Source of the DNA: Candidatus Melainabacteria bacterium
Lineage (GTDB): Bacteria; Cyanobacteriota; Vampirovibrionia; Obscuribacterales; Obscuribacteraceae
Length of the DNA: 64,000 bases
Direction of reading: 5' to 3'
Assembly: GCA_017307165.1 (NCBI GenBank)
Contig: JAFKGK010000003.1
Coordinates: 620,001-684,000 of the forward strand
Below are positions 18,586-26,252 of this stretch, piece by piece. The notes below the pieces were generated by a model. It was not told where the DNA came from, did no database searches, and saw nothing but the letters and a program-made list of their open reading frames with translations. Position numbers and translations under genes: made by a program. The stretch's first letter is position 1. Each line of letters begins with the position of its first letter.

Positions 18586-19047
18586 ATGATTTATGTAATT
18601 TGGATGACAGTTATCGCTATCGCATCCATTATTGGATCTGGACTCCAGGCAGATGCTCAGGGTTCCGCCAATGGCACACATAAAAAACTTAAAGCTGTGT
18701 TTAATGAAGAGACCGAAGAGTCTATCAGAATTCAAGAAGAAGCTTTGACGCAGGTCTTCGACCTCCTCAAAAAAAATAAGTTAGAACTGGTCGAAAGAAA
18801 GTTGCAAGCATTGTCCGAACAGTTTCCAGATGTTGCCGACTATCAGACCCTGCTCAAGATGACGATCAGACGCAAGGATGCCGAGGGTTGGTATCGCTTT
18901 GAGGACTGGGATGCAAAAAGACCCAGAGCAAAAAATGTCTATCAGTTGCAGAAGCCAGTGCCGTCGATTAGGCAGGATCGAGCGCAGGCTAGACTATACG
19001 AGCTCAAAAGACAGACCTGGATGATGTTGAGTAATCAGGACAAATGA
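18586..19047 (+). CDS. Small exported protein of unknown function
   Basis: 153 aa with a signal peptide (VIWMTVIAIASIIGSGLQADA). The mature part is helical and charged, with one possible TPR-like pair (FDLLKKNKLELVERKLQALSEQFPD). AAAAGG lies ten bases before the ATG. It is divergent from the AsmA-like gene and its 3' end overlaps the LuxR-type regulator on the other strand by 13 bp. No family recognised. Confidence 0.65.
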   Translation: MIYVIWMTVIAIASIIGSGLQADAQGSANGTHKKLKAVFNEETEESIRIQEEALTQVFDLLKKNKLELVERKLQALSEQFPDVADYQTLLKMTIRRKDAEGWYRFEDWDAKRPRAKNVYQLQKPVPSIRQDRAQARLYELKRQTWMMLSNQDK

Positions 19048-20309
19048 TTTTCGTAGGCGTAGCGGACAAGAGCCGCTCTTGTAGAAAGGTTTAGTTTCTT
19101 TCTCAGGCGTGACACATGTACTTCGGTCGTGCCTTCGGTTATATGCAATTCTTCGGCTATCTCTTTGTTCGAGAGACCCTGTGCCACTTTGGCAAGGACT
19201 TCCATTTCTCTTGCGCTCAATTTGATCCGGACTTTCTCCCTGCTCTCCGTCCTTTCCGTAAACTCTTTGGTGCTGCTGACTACTTGAGTCAATTGACTGC
19301 ACAGGTCCGTCAGTTTGCTGATGGAGGTAGACTGGGTCTCGACCAGTTGGTAAAGCTTGGCCTGGCTCAGAGCGATTGCCAATTGGTTGGCAATGCGCGA
19401 TAGTAGATTGATGTCGCGTGCGGTCCAGAGTCGATCAGAGCGGCTTTCGTCTAGATGTAAAAGACCCATCAAACGGCCTCGATAAACCATGGGCACCATT
19501 ACCATGGCCAGGATATGGTGCGTTTTCAGCTCCGCCTGGACGTCTTTTGCAAAGGCAAAGGTGTCATCCTGCATAACTACCAGGGGGCGTCTCTCGCCGA
19601 CATCTAAGAGGAGATCGTGATACTTGGTAAAGATCGTCGACTTGTCCGAGACAGGATGTACATTGTCTTGAGTCATTTGCCTGGCAATTCGCATATCTCC
19701 ATCTGGATCGCCGACCAGGCAGAGGATGGCTCGCGAAGCCCTAAATTCGGAAAGCAGGCTCTGAGTGGCCTTCTCGAGGATATCTGCCAGATCGAGCGAG
19801 CCATGTATATTGACGACGAAGCGATTGAGTAGGGCCTCATCCCGTGATGCCTGCTCGACACGGTCGTACATCTCTTTGAGATTTTCGATGATGATGGCTC
19901 TTTGCAGATTGGTGGTGAGCATTCTTGGCAAAAACTTCTGGTATTCGCCAAATTTTGGCAAAAAGTCGCTAGCTCCGGATGCCAATAGCAATAGGGCTAA
20001 TTCGGGCGAATCATTGGCGGTGACCACGATGATAGGCGAATATGGTGCTTTTTTGACTAGAGATCTGACCAGGGTCTCACCCTGCGCATCCGGCAGCTCG
20101 TTGTCTACTACGATCACATCAAAGCTTCGACTATCGAGCATGGTCATTGCTTGCTGCAAGGACTCCACTTGATCGACATCGTATAGAGGCGACTGGGAGA
20201 GGATCGCTCCGGCCATCGCATCCCGATCGCGTGCCTGGGGCTCGATCAGCAATACTCGCCGTTCGCGATGATTGGCAGCGACAGTTTTAGATTCCAAGAC
20301 TTCACCCAT
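19035..20309 (-). CDS. Response regulator: receiver-GAF-LuxR HTH
   Basis: 424 aa. Receiver domain (about 17-135) with phosphoacceptor D69 (VVDNELP), switch T98 and K119 (FLPKFG); the usual N-terminal acidic pair is reduced to a single E, so magnesium binding may be weakened. A GAF domain (about 160-320) and a coiled linker follow. The tail (about 355-424) is a NarL/LuxR helix-turn-helix with SAREMEVLAKVAQGLSNKEIAEELHI. Putting GAF between receiver and DNA-binding domain allows both phosphorylation and small-molecule control. No kinase gene is adjacent; the GAF sensor at the window start is one possible partner (speculative). Confidence 0.9.
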   Translation of the reverse strand: MGEVLESKTVAANHRERRVLLIEPQARDRDAMAGAILSQSPLYDVDQVESLQQAMTMLDSRSFDVIVVDNELPDAQGETLVRSLVKKAPYSPIIVVTANDSPELALLLLASGASDFLPKFGEYQKFLPRMLTTNLQRAIIIENLKEMYDRVEQASRDEALLNRFVVNIHGSLDLADILEKATQSLLSEFRASRAILCLVGDPDGDMRIARQMTQDNVHPVSDKSTIFTKYHDLLLDVGERRPLVVMQDDTFAFAKDVQAELKTHHILAMVMVPMVYRGRLMGLLHLDESRSDRLWTARDINLLSRIANQLAIALSQAKLYQLVETQSTSISKLTDLCSQLTQVVSSTKEFTERTESREKVRIKLSAREMEVLAKVAQGLSNKEIAEELHITEGTTEVHVSRLRKKLNLSTRAALVRYAYENHLS

Positions 20310-20314
20310 GAGCT

Positions 20315-20343
20315 TTGTCAGTCTGATTTTATCAAGCTAACAT
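20315..20343 (+). promoter_or_regulatory. Promoter for the candidate small RNA
   Basis: TTGTCA (20315-20320), exactly 17 bases, then TAACAT (20338-20343). The -35 matches at five of six and the -10 at four of six. The predicted start is about 20350. Confidence 0.5.
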
Positions 20344-20349
20344 AAGAAA

Positions 20350-20566
20350 CCATATAGAGAGTTATGGCCCAACCCATAGGAGTCGTAACAGGGCAGACTG
20401 CTATAAATCAATATAGCGAGTGGCCCTCCACAAGCCATTTCTTCCACAAAGCCAATCCCTGACCCTCACCAAGCCCCCCAGCCCAAGTCGTCAGCAGCTA
20501 AGCGGAAGAAAACATACAAACAATGAGAGCAGCAGTTCCCTCCACCGCTGCTCTTTTGTTTTTTGT
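20350..20566 (+). ncRNA. Candidate structured small RNA
   Basis: No credible protein lies here, yet the stretch has a promoter, hairpins and an intrinsic terminator. Hairpin 1 is CCATA/TATGG (20350-20367). Hairpin 2 (20391-20426) pairs GGGC/GCCC, ACT/AGT and GCTATA/TATAGC around an AATCAA loop. A C-rich, probably unpaired section follows (about 20421-20485), including CCCTCC and CCCCCC runs able to pair with Shine-Dalgarno sequences. It ends in a strong terminator. I see no signature of SRP RNA, tmRNA or RNase P RNA; 6S RNA cannot be excluded. Confidence 0.5.
20526..20566 (+). terminator. Intrinsic terminator of the candidate small RNA
   Basis: AGAGCAGC (20526-20533) pairs with GCTGCTCT (20547-20554) across a 13-base loop and is followed by TTTGTTTTTT. 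The reverse strand lacks a T-run, so it acts on plus-strand transcription. Confidence 0.8.
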
Positions 20567-20584
20567 ATATCAGTCTGATATGTC

Positions 20585-20866
20585 TTAGCCCTTGCGACCG
20601 GACATCACTATCGGCTGTCTGCAGCGCTGGACGTAAACGCCGACAAGTTTTTTTGTGTCATGCGCGCTGTCTACCTGGGCAAGATCGGCGCTATAAGGCA
20701 GAGCCTCGGGATTCATGTCGATCTTGAGAGGGCGCTGACCTTGAGGCTCAAAAAACTCACCCTTGATCTCCCAATCGTCTCCTCCCACGGACACGAGCTC
20801 GGGATCCTCAAAATAGCCAACGTGATTGCCCGCGGGGGTGTAGATATTTACTTTGACTTGCGCCAT
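20585..20866 (-). CDS. Small conserved-looking cytoplasmic protein, unknown
   Basis: 93 aa, AAAGG before the ATG. No signal peptide or membrane helix. The first 45 residues look like a small beta domain (VKVNIYTPAGNHVGYFEDPELVSV, then DDWEIKGEFFEP). One cysteine only. It stands alone between the candidate small RNA and the ferredoxin gene. Family not recognised. Confidence 0.6.
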   Translation of the reverse strand: MAQVKVNIYTPAGNHVGYFEDPELVSVGGDDWEIKGEFFEPQGQRPLKIDMNPEALPYSADLAQVDSAHDTKKLVGVYVQRCRQPIVMSGRKG

Positions 20867-21167
20867 CTATCGATACCTTTGTTTAACAGATGCAATTTTA
20901 AAACTGATGCAATGGTCTCATATCCAGGCCAAAAAATTGGTTTAAATCCATGGAACCTTAACAGGCTGACGAGGTCATTAACCTGGTCAAAATCTCAGAA
21001 AATTTTGGAAATTTTTTTTGTTTCGGCACCCTGAAATGTGTTAAGTATTAGAGAGACTGTTTGGATTTATGAGATATCCAATGGATCTAGGTCTGTCGCC
21101 CGAGATCCTCAAATTGGCCCCTCAGCCTGATCTTCACAGTCGCTAGGAAAAGTAAGGAGTTTGCTTT
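20867..21167 (+). other. Intergenic region between divergent genes 20866 and 21168
   Basis: 301 bases, AT-rich in the middle. I see an imperfect inverted repeat around TGGATTTATGAGATATCCA (21061-21080) and the ferredoxin ribosome site AAGGAG near 21155. No gene or clear promoter pair was found. Confidence 0.4.
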
Positions 21168-21392
21168 ATGGCTTATACAATCGTTGCAGATATCTGCGAA
21201 GGTCTCGCCGACTGCATGCCCGTATGCCCCGTCGAGTGCATCAAGTGGGCAGAAGGCAAGACCAATACCAAAGGGACCAAGTACACCTTCATCGATGACA
21301 GCCTCTGCATCGATTGTGGCGCTTGCCTCTCGGTATGCCCCGTCGAAGGAGCCATCCTCGACGAATGGAAGCCCGAACTGCAAAAGCCCTAG
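21168..21392 (+). CDS. Two-cluster ferredoxin
   Basis: 74 aa, small soluble electron carrier. The second cluster motif is classical, CIDCGACLSVCPV. The first has wider spacing, C-x5-C-x3-C-x3-C (CEGLADCMPVCPVEC), as in FdxA/7Fe-8Fe-type ferredoxins, so one site may hold a [3Fe-4S] cluster. AAGGAG lies eight bases before the ATG. Transcribed alone; the 3' end overlaps the converging acyltransferase gene by 4 bp. Confidence 0.9.
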   Translation: MAYTIVADICEGLADCMPVCPVECIKWAEGKTNTKGTKYTFIDDSLCIDCGACLSVCPVEGAILDEWKPELQKP

Positions 21393-22135
21393 GCTTTAGC
21401 AGTCTTAGGACATACTAGATAAAAATCGGAAGCCTTCGCCTTCAACTCGACCATCGTGGTCTCGAGTCTCAGGCGGAGGCTTTCGGCTAATTGCTTGTCC
21501 ATATCGGCTGGCACGTGTATGGGGGTGCCGTATATGCGCACCTGTCTCGTGTGCATATACGGGCAATTGTACTTATCCCATGACTTCATCAAGTCACGAG
21601 TACGAGCCTCCCCCACTAAAGGGATGATAGGTAGTCCAGTCATTGACGCCAGACGAATAATCTCAGGCTTTACTACTTGAAAAGGCCCGCGAGGTCCATC
21701 TACTGGAAATAAGATGCTCTTACCCTCTTGTGCATTTTCCAATAGCCCTCGCGCCCCTTTTGCCCCGCCTTCGGTCTTGGAACCACGCACCACAGTAAAG
21801 CCCATGCCTTCGCCGGCCCTAGCGATCATTTCCCCATCCCGCGAATTACTAGCTATAAGACTCATGCTATGGCGCGGGGAAAGTGCGAGCAAGAGATACA
21901 TTTGCCCGTGAAAATAAGCATAAATGGCAGGTTTTAGATGGACTGGGCGCTTGGTGGTATCAGCCCCGGCGCAGGAAACGTACGGCCTGGATGCCTCAGG
22001 GATGATGGCAAGTGGGCGGTAGGTTAGATCGTAGGCGGTGATGCCGTATTTAAATATCTTGGCAAGGCCCAGAACACGAGCCTTATCCAGCAGGGGATAT
22101 TTTAGAAAGAGGTTGCGCAGACGGAATTTTTTCAT
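21389..22135 (-). CDS. DUF374 lysophospholipid acyltransferase-like protein
   Basis: 248 aa. Motifs of the DUF374 branch of the LPLAT family are all visible: YFHGQMYLLL (catalytic HG-type motif), IASNSRDGEMIAR, VVRGSKTEGGAKG, and FPVDGPRGP followed by PIIPLV. Relatives acylate lipids in the inner membrane, often in lipid A or glycerolipid synthesis. No obvious membrane helix at the N-terminus, so it is probably a peripheral inner-membrane enzyme. Confidence 0.85.
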   Translation of the reverse strand: MKKFRLRNLFLKYPLLDKARVLGLAKIFKYGITAYDLTYRPLAIIPEASRPYVSCAGADTTKRPVHLKPAIYAYFHGQMYLLLALSPRHSMSLIASNSRDGEMIARAGEGMGFTVVRGSKTEGGAKGARGLLENAQEGKSILFPVDGPRGPFQVVKPEIIRLASMTGLPIIPLVGEARTRDLMKSWDKYNCPYMHTRQVRIYGTPIHVPADMDKQLAESLRLRLETTMVELKAKASDFYLVCPKTAKA

Positions 22136-22292
22136 CTTAGGAGAAAATTATTTGTCGAAATATTGAGAATCTGGCCGCTCAGCTGCATTGGATCAATATG
22201 TGCGGGAAGTATATGTTATTATCCTCAATCTCAAGAATAATCGAGAGAATCTATCATAAATAGGCAAAACAAAGGCATACGGTAAAGAAGTA

Positions 22293-22562
22293 ATGGCACT
22301 TTTGACAGAACGCAAGCAAGAGATCATTTCGGGCAATCAAACCCACGGCAAAGACACTGGTTCGCCAGAAGTCCAAGTGGCCATGCTCACCGAGCGCATC
22401 AATGAGCTCACCGAGCATTTGAAGACCCACAGCAAAGATTTTCATAGTCGTCGTGGCCTCTTGATGATGGTTGGAAAGCGTCGTCGCTTGCTCCAATATC
22501 TGATGAAGGAAAACAATGAGCGCTACAGAAAGCTCATCGAAAAGCTGGGCTTGAGACGCTAG
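22293..22562 (+). CDS. rpsO: 30S ribosomal protein S15
   Basis: 89 aa, full-length uS15: [35 protein letters not shown] and [16 protein letters not shown] precedes the ATG. Next gene is pnp, the rpsO-pnp order found in most bacteria, but a strong terminator lies between them. Confidence 0.98.
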   Translation: MALLTERKQEIISGNQTHGKDTGSPEVQVAMLTERINELTEHLKTHSKDFHSRRGLLMMVGKRRRLLQYLMKENNERYRKLIEKLGLRR

Positions 22563-22573
22563 TATCTAAGAGG

Positions 22574-22600
22574 AGGCGAGCCTTGATGGCTCGCCTTTTT
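22574..22600 (+). terminator. Intrinsic terminator after rpsO
   Basis: AGGCGAGCC/GGCTCGCCT stem with loop TTGAT, then a T-run (22596-22600). It separates rpsO from pnp or lets only part of the transcription through. Confidence 0.85.
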
Positions 22601-22720
22601 ATTGGCCTTTTGAGTTTAGTTGTATCAATGCTCTGCCTCTGGTAGGGCTTTTTGGTTTGTAACAGAACCTGATTGTTAAACAATAAAATAGAAGTAGAAG
22701 AAGAAAAAGAGGAATAGAAA

Positions 22721-24874
22721 GTGGTTCAAGAATTGACTACAGGTCAGGCCCAGACAGAGATCCAGCTCGACGGCAAGACCATCATCATCAAGACCGGACG
22801 CATGGCCAAGCAGGCCTCAGGCTCCGTAGAGGTCTATTGTGGCGACACCATGGTGCTCGTGACCGCAACCGAAAGCTCCAAGATCAGAGAAGGCATAGAT
22901 TATTTTCCACTCCTCGTCGATTACGAAGAAAAGCTCTACTCAGTCGGTCGCATACCAGGGTCTTTTGGTCGTCGCGAAGGCAAGGCGCCCGATAAGGCCA
23001 TCTTGACCAGTCGCTTGATCGATAGACCGATCCGTCCTCTTTTTAAAGAAGGCTATCGCAATGATGTGCAGATCGTAGCCACCACCATGAGTGCTGATCA
23101 GTCCAATCCACCTGATACGCTTGCCATGCTCGGTGCTTCTTTTGCACTCGAATTGGCTGGTCTGCCATTTCTCGGACCGATCGGCGCAGTGCGAGTCGGC
23201 CGTGTTGAAGGCCGCTTGATCGCCAATCCTACATATGAAGAAATCGAGCAGTCGGACATCGACCTTGTCGTAGCTGGTACTGAATCCTCGATCATGATGG
23301 TAGAGGCCGGCTGTAATCTTGTTTCCGAAAAAGACATCCTCGCTGCGATCGAATACGGTCATCAGGCTATTCGCAAGCAAATCGAAGTACAAAAGCGTTT
23401 TGTCTCCGGTCGTGGTGTCACTAAAAGAGAATTTGTCGCGCCTGAGAAGCCCGAAGGGCTCAAAGAATTGATCAAAGAAGTGACCACTGAGCATTTGCTT
23501 GCATCAATGGACTCGGTCACTCTAAAGCATGTCAGACAGGGGCATATCGATGCTGCTAAAAAGGCCTTGACCGAAGCTATTGCTGCTTTGCCCGAAGAAA
23601 GTCCCATCAAGGGAGCATCGAGCGCCGTGATCGCTGAGGCCATGGAATACTACGAAGCAGATTTGATGCGCGCCAAGGTGCTCGATACCGGCGTACGTGC
23701 CGATGGTCGCCGCTGCGACGAAATCCGTCCGATTACGGTCGAATGCGGCATACTTCCTCGTACTCATGGAACTGGACTCTTTACTCGTGGTACCACCCAG
23801 GTATTGTCAGTAGCCACTCTCGGGATTGGTGCAGACGCACAAAGGCTGGATTCGATCGATCCTCAGACCGAAAAGCGTTACATGCACCACTACAATTTTC
23901 CTGGATTTTCGGTCGGCGAAGTCAAGCCGATGCGCGGACCTGGCCGTCGTGAGATAGGTCATGGTGCGCTAGCCGAACGTGCCATCATGCCGGCACTGCC
24001 CTCCCTGGACGAGTTTCCCTACACCATCCGTGTTGTCTCCGAAGTAATCGAATCTAACGGTTCGACCTCAATGGCCTCTACCTGTGGTTCGTCGCTTGCT
24101 CTGATGGATGCTGGCGTACCTCTCAAGACCACTATCGGCGGCATAGCTATGGGTCTGATTCTCGAAGGCGATCGTTTTGCCATCCTCTCGGATATCCAGG
24201 GGCTGGAAGATTTTCTCGGCGATATGGACTTTAAAGTGACAGGTTCTAGAGACGGTATCACCGCCTTGCAAATGGACATCAAGATCGAAGGCATCTCGCT
24301 CGAGATTATGAAGGTCGCCCTCGACCAGGCCAAACGTGGTCGTATCCACATCATCGACAAAATGGAAGCTGTCATGCCTCAACCAAGGGCAGAGCTTTCG
24401 CAATGGGCTCCTCGCATCCTGACAGTCACCATCCCTCAAGAAGATATCGGCACCGTAATCGGTCCCGGTGGCAAGATGATCCGCCGTATCATCGAAGAGA
24501 CTGGTGCGACTATCGATATCGAAGATGACGGTACCGTCTTGATCGGATCCGTTGATCGAGATGGTGGTGAAGCCGCGCGTGATTGGATTATCCGCCTGGT
24601 TAAGAGAGTCGAAGTAGGCGGGGTATATTTGGGCAAGGTGACTCGTATTATTCCTGCCGGTGCCTTTGTCGAAGTACTGCCAGGCAAGGAAGGCCTCGTC
24701 CACATCTCGCAACTCGAAAATCGTCGAGTAGAAAAGGTCGAAGACGTAGTCAAAGTGGGTCAGACTGTAGTCGTCAAATGCAAAGAAATTGACGACCGCA
24801 ACCGTGTCAATCTGACCATGAAAGGCGTGTCCGATGATGAAAAAGAAGCTTGCGAGAAAGAAAACTCCAGGTAG
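22721..24874 (+). CDS. pnp: Polyribonucleotide nucleotidyltransferase (PNPase)
   Basis: 717 aa, GTG start with AAGAGGAA eleven bases upstream. Phosphorolytic 3'-5' exoribonuclease of mRNA decay. Two RNase PH domains (about 10-140 and 320-540; the second contains GRRCDEIRPI and FPYTIRVVSEV) flank the helical linker. The KH domain (about 565-625) has IGPGGKMIRRIIEETGA and the S1 domain (about 630-695) GKVTRIIPAGAFVEVLPGKEGLVH. It is complete. Its last 41 bases overlap the next gene. Confidence 0.98.
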   Translation: MVQELTTGQAQTEIQLDGKTIIIKTGRMAKQASGSVEVYCGDTMVLVTATESSKIREGIDYFPLLVDYEEKLYSVGRIPGSFGRREGKAPDKAILTSRLIDRPIRPLFKEGYRNDVQIVATTMSADQSNPPDTLAMLGASFALELAGLPFLGPIGAVRVGRVEGRLIANPTYEEIEQSDIDLVVAGTESSIMMVEAGCNLVSEKDILAAIEYGHQAIRKQIEVQKRFVSGRGVTKREFVAPEKPEGLKELIKEVTTEHLLASMDSVTLKHVRQGHIDAAKKALTEAIAALPEESPIKGASSAVIAEAMEYYEADLMRAKVLDTGVRADGRRCDEIRPITVECGILPRTHGTGLFTRGTTQVLSVATLGIGADAQRLDSIDPQTEKRYMHHYNFPGFSVGEVKPMRGPGRREIGHGALAERAIMPALPSLDEFPYTIRVVSEVIESNGSTSMASTCGSSLALMDAGVPLKTTIGGIAMGLILEGDRFAILSDIQGLEDFLGDMDFKVTGSRDGITALQMDIKIEGISLEIMKVALDQAKRGRIHIIDKMEAVMPQPRAELSQWAPRILTVTIPQEDIGTVIGPGGKMIRRIIEETGATIDIEDDGTVLIGSVDRDGGEAARDWIIRLVKRVEVGGVYLGKVTRIIPAGAFVEVLPGKEGLVHISQLENRRVEKVEDVVKVGQTVVVKCKEIDDRNRVNLTMKGVSDDEKEACEKENSR

Positions 24875-25565
24875 TGTCGGCCTATTGTCCTTGATCTTGG
24901 CTCTGGTCCTGCTGGCAGGACCAGAGCTTTTACTTGGTGGCTTTTGCTTCACTTTGAGTGCCTTGCCAGTCCAGGCTCGTACCAAATCTAAATCTAAATC
25001 CAATTCTAAATCTAGATCTAGATCTAGATCTCATACACGCTCTAAATATCGGCATCAAGCTCATCCGAGACACGCGGCGCACCATGTAAATGCTGTCAGA
25101 GATCCTGTAGATCTCGCAGACAATCCGGCCTATGCTGGTCGGATGCGCAATTATGCCTTGCTCAATCGCGCTTATACTTTTTACGATCAAGGCGCCAACG
25201 CTGGTTTTAGGGGCAATCTAGGCGAAGCCACAGACAAATTGGCCGAGGCTGCCAATCTATGCGACCAGGCGCGCAGTCTGCAAAAAGACGGTCGAGCCTC
25301 GACTCTCGAGACGAGCATATTTTTTGAGCTCGGAAGAGCTGCCGCTAGCCGCGATGATACTGACCTGGCAAGAGATGCATTTGCTCGCTGCATACACTCG
25401 GAGCGACACTACATCGAAGCCTATCTACAGGGCTCCCAGGCGCTCTTAAAAGCGGGTCGCGGAGCCTTGGCGATGCAATGGCTGCAAGACGGCCTGATCG
25501 CTAATCCAGCTGATCCAAGGCTTCTAGAGGCGCAAAAGCAAGCTCAAAAATTTTTAGAAGAATAA
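24834..25565 (+). CDS. Exported TPR-like protein with Lys/Arg-Ser stretch
   Basis: 243 aa, ATG inside pnp (41-bp overlap, AAAGGCG upstream), so probably translationally coupled. Basic N-terminus, then a signal peptide or membrane helix (about 14-46). Residues 50-80 are KSKS/RSRS repeats and a His-rich patch, encoded by TCTAAA/TCTAGA hexamers (24987-25035). The rest (about 100-243) is TPR-like helices ending in WLQDGLIANPADPRLLEA. Function unknown. Expression with an RNA-decay enzyme may be incidental. Confidence 0.7.
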   Translation: MMKKKLARKKTPGSVGLLSLILALVLLAGPELLLGGFCFTLSALPVQARTKSKSKSNSKSRSRSRSHTRSKYRHQAHPRHAAHHVNAVRDPVDLADNPAYAGRMRNYALLNRAYTFYDQGANAGFRGNLGEATDKLAEAANLCDQARSLQKDGRASTLETSIFFELGRAAASRDDTDLARDAFARCIHSERHYIEAYLQGSQALLKAGRGALAMQWLQDGLIANPADPRLLEAQKQAQKFLEE

Positions 25566-25577
25566 TAGAGACTAAAA

Positions 25578-25616
25578 GGCCCGATTGATCACCATTGATA
25601 TGGGATCGATCGGGCC
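25578..25616 (-). terminator. Inverted-repeat terminator for HU
   Basis: GGCCCGATTGATC (25578-25590) and GATCGATCGGGCC (25604-25616) form a 13-bp stem with one wobble. On the minus strand it is followed by TTTTAG, so it mainly ends the HU transcript; it may also end the converging pnp transcript. Confidence 0.7.
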
Positions 25617-25647
25617 AGATAGATTTTCAAAGGGTGTCTACGACAGT

Positions 25648-25929
25648 TTATTTGTGGTCGACGGTGTCTTTGAATTCTTTGCCGGGGACAAAGGCTGGTA
25701 CCTTTTTGGCAGGCACTTTGATCTTTTCGCCAGGCTTTTGCGGGTTGTTGGTTTCGCGAGCTTGTCTGTCGCGACGCAAGAACGTGCCAAAACCTACCAA
25801 GGTGACGCGCTCACCCTTAGCAACGGTCTCGGTGATAACGTCGGTCAAAGCGACCAACATTTCTTCAACGGACTTTTTGGTGGTATTAGTACGTCCCGAG
25901 ATTTCGGCAGCCAATTCTGCTTTGTTCAC
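25648..25929 (-). CDS. HU family DNA-binding protein
   Basis: 93 aa. Nucleoid protein with NKAELAAEISG, VTLVGFGTF and the DNA-gripping arm KVPAKKVPAFVPGKEFK. I place the start at GTG 25929: AAGGAGA lies six bases upstream and the product then begins (M)NKAEL as in other HU proteins. A TTG 18 bases further up keeps the frame open but would put the ribosome site inside the gene. The promoter region carries three 13-bp direct repeats. Confidence 0.93.
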   Translation of the reverse strand: MNKAELAAEISGRTNTTKKSVEEMLVALTDVITETVAKGERVTLVGFGTFLRRDRQARETNNPQKPGEKIKVPAKKVPAFVPGKEFKDTVDHK

Positions 25930-25993
25930 TGAGATTCTCCTTGTCAATCCTTACTCTATCGCCGGTTATCGATTTGGCATTTTTGCATTCTGT

Positions 25994-26032
25994 TTTATCC
26001 AGTCGGTTTATCCAGTCGGTTTATCCAGTCGG
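25994..26032. repeat. Three perfect 13-bp tandem repeats (TTTATCCAGTCGG)
   Basis: Exact copies at 25994-26006, 26007-26019 and 26020-26032, centred about 85 bases upstream of the HU start. Each contains TTATCCA, the core of a DnaA box, but the last two bases (GT) do not fit the TTATNCACA consensus. Iteron-like regulator sites are the simplest reading. Confidence 0.75.
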
Positions 26033-26054
26033 TCCGAGCTCTAGGGCTCAGACC
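26031..26054. promoter_or_regulatory. 9-bp inverted repeat next to the tandem repeats
   Basis: GGTCCGAGC (26031-26039) and GCTCAGACC (26046-26054) pair at eight of nine positions over a 6-base loop. It could be an operator or an RNA hairpin. Confidence 0.45.
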
Positions 26055-26076
26055 ATAATGCAATGGCCTAGTGGCA

Positions 26077-26158
26077 GTGGTTTAAGAACCACCTGAACGG
26101 CAAGGATACAGCACCTTTCGGGACGAAACAAGGTCTTTGGGCATAAAAAGTGGTTCTT
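26077..26158 (+). promoter_or_regulatory. Candidate switching leader upstream of rsfS
   Basis: GTGGTT-TAAG-AACCAC (26077-26092) is a local hairpin. Its 3' half, AAGAACCAC (26084-26092), is also exactly complementary to GTGGTTCTT (26150-26158), enclosing a middle hairpin ACCTTTCG/CGAA..AGGT (26113-26134). The two folds exclude each other, as in attenuators and riboswitches. No known riboswitch class fits. Confidence 0.4.
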
Positions 26159-26252
26159 GATAAGTAAATGAGTTTTTCCACACCGCAAATTGCTGCTTAA
26201 GCTAGAATTAGAGATTAGTTTCAGCTATTTCAAGGATATACGTGTTTTTCAA

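Larger units (their letters stand above)
25930..26252. other. Repeat-rich intergenic region between divergent HU and rsfS
   Basis: About 320 bases with no gene. It holds, in order, three 13-bp tandem repeats, a 9-bp inverted repeat, and a set of hairpins with alternative pairing upstream of rsfS (annotated separately). I looked for a tRNA fold near 26061-26150 and did not find one. Confidence 0.7.

Noticed and set aside
22199..22230. dif-like sequence (GTGCGGGAAG...TTATTAT)
   Set aside because: Only parts of both Xer arms fit and the spacer is ambiguous; chance resemblance.
24068..25003. 311-codon minus-strand frame opposite pnp
   Set aside because: PNPase is unmistakable on the plus strand; the antisense frame follows from its codon usage and has no ribosome site.
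25994..26032. DnaA boxes or replication origin
   Set aside because: Only the TTATCCA core fits and no dnaA, dnaN or gidA gene is near.
26061..26160. tRNA-like fold in the rsfS leader
   Set aside because: No acceptor stem or T loop could be aligned to the hairpins.
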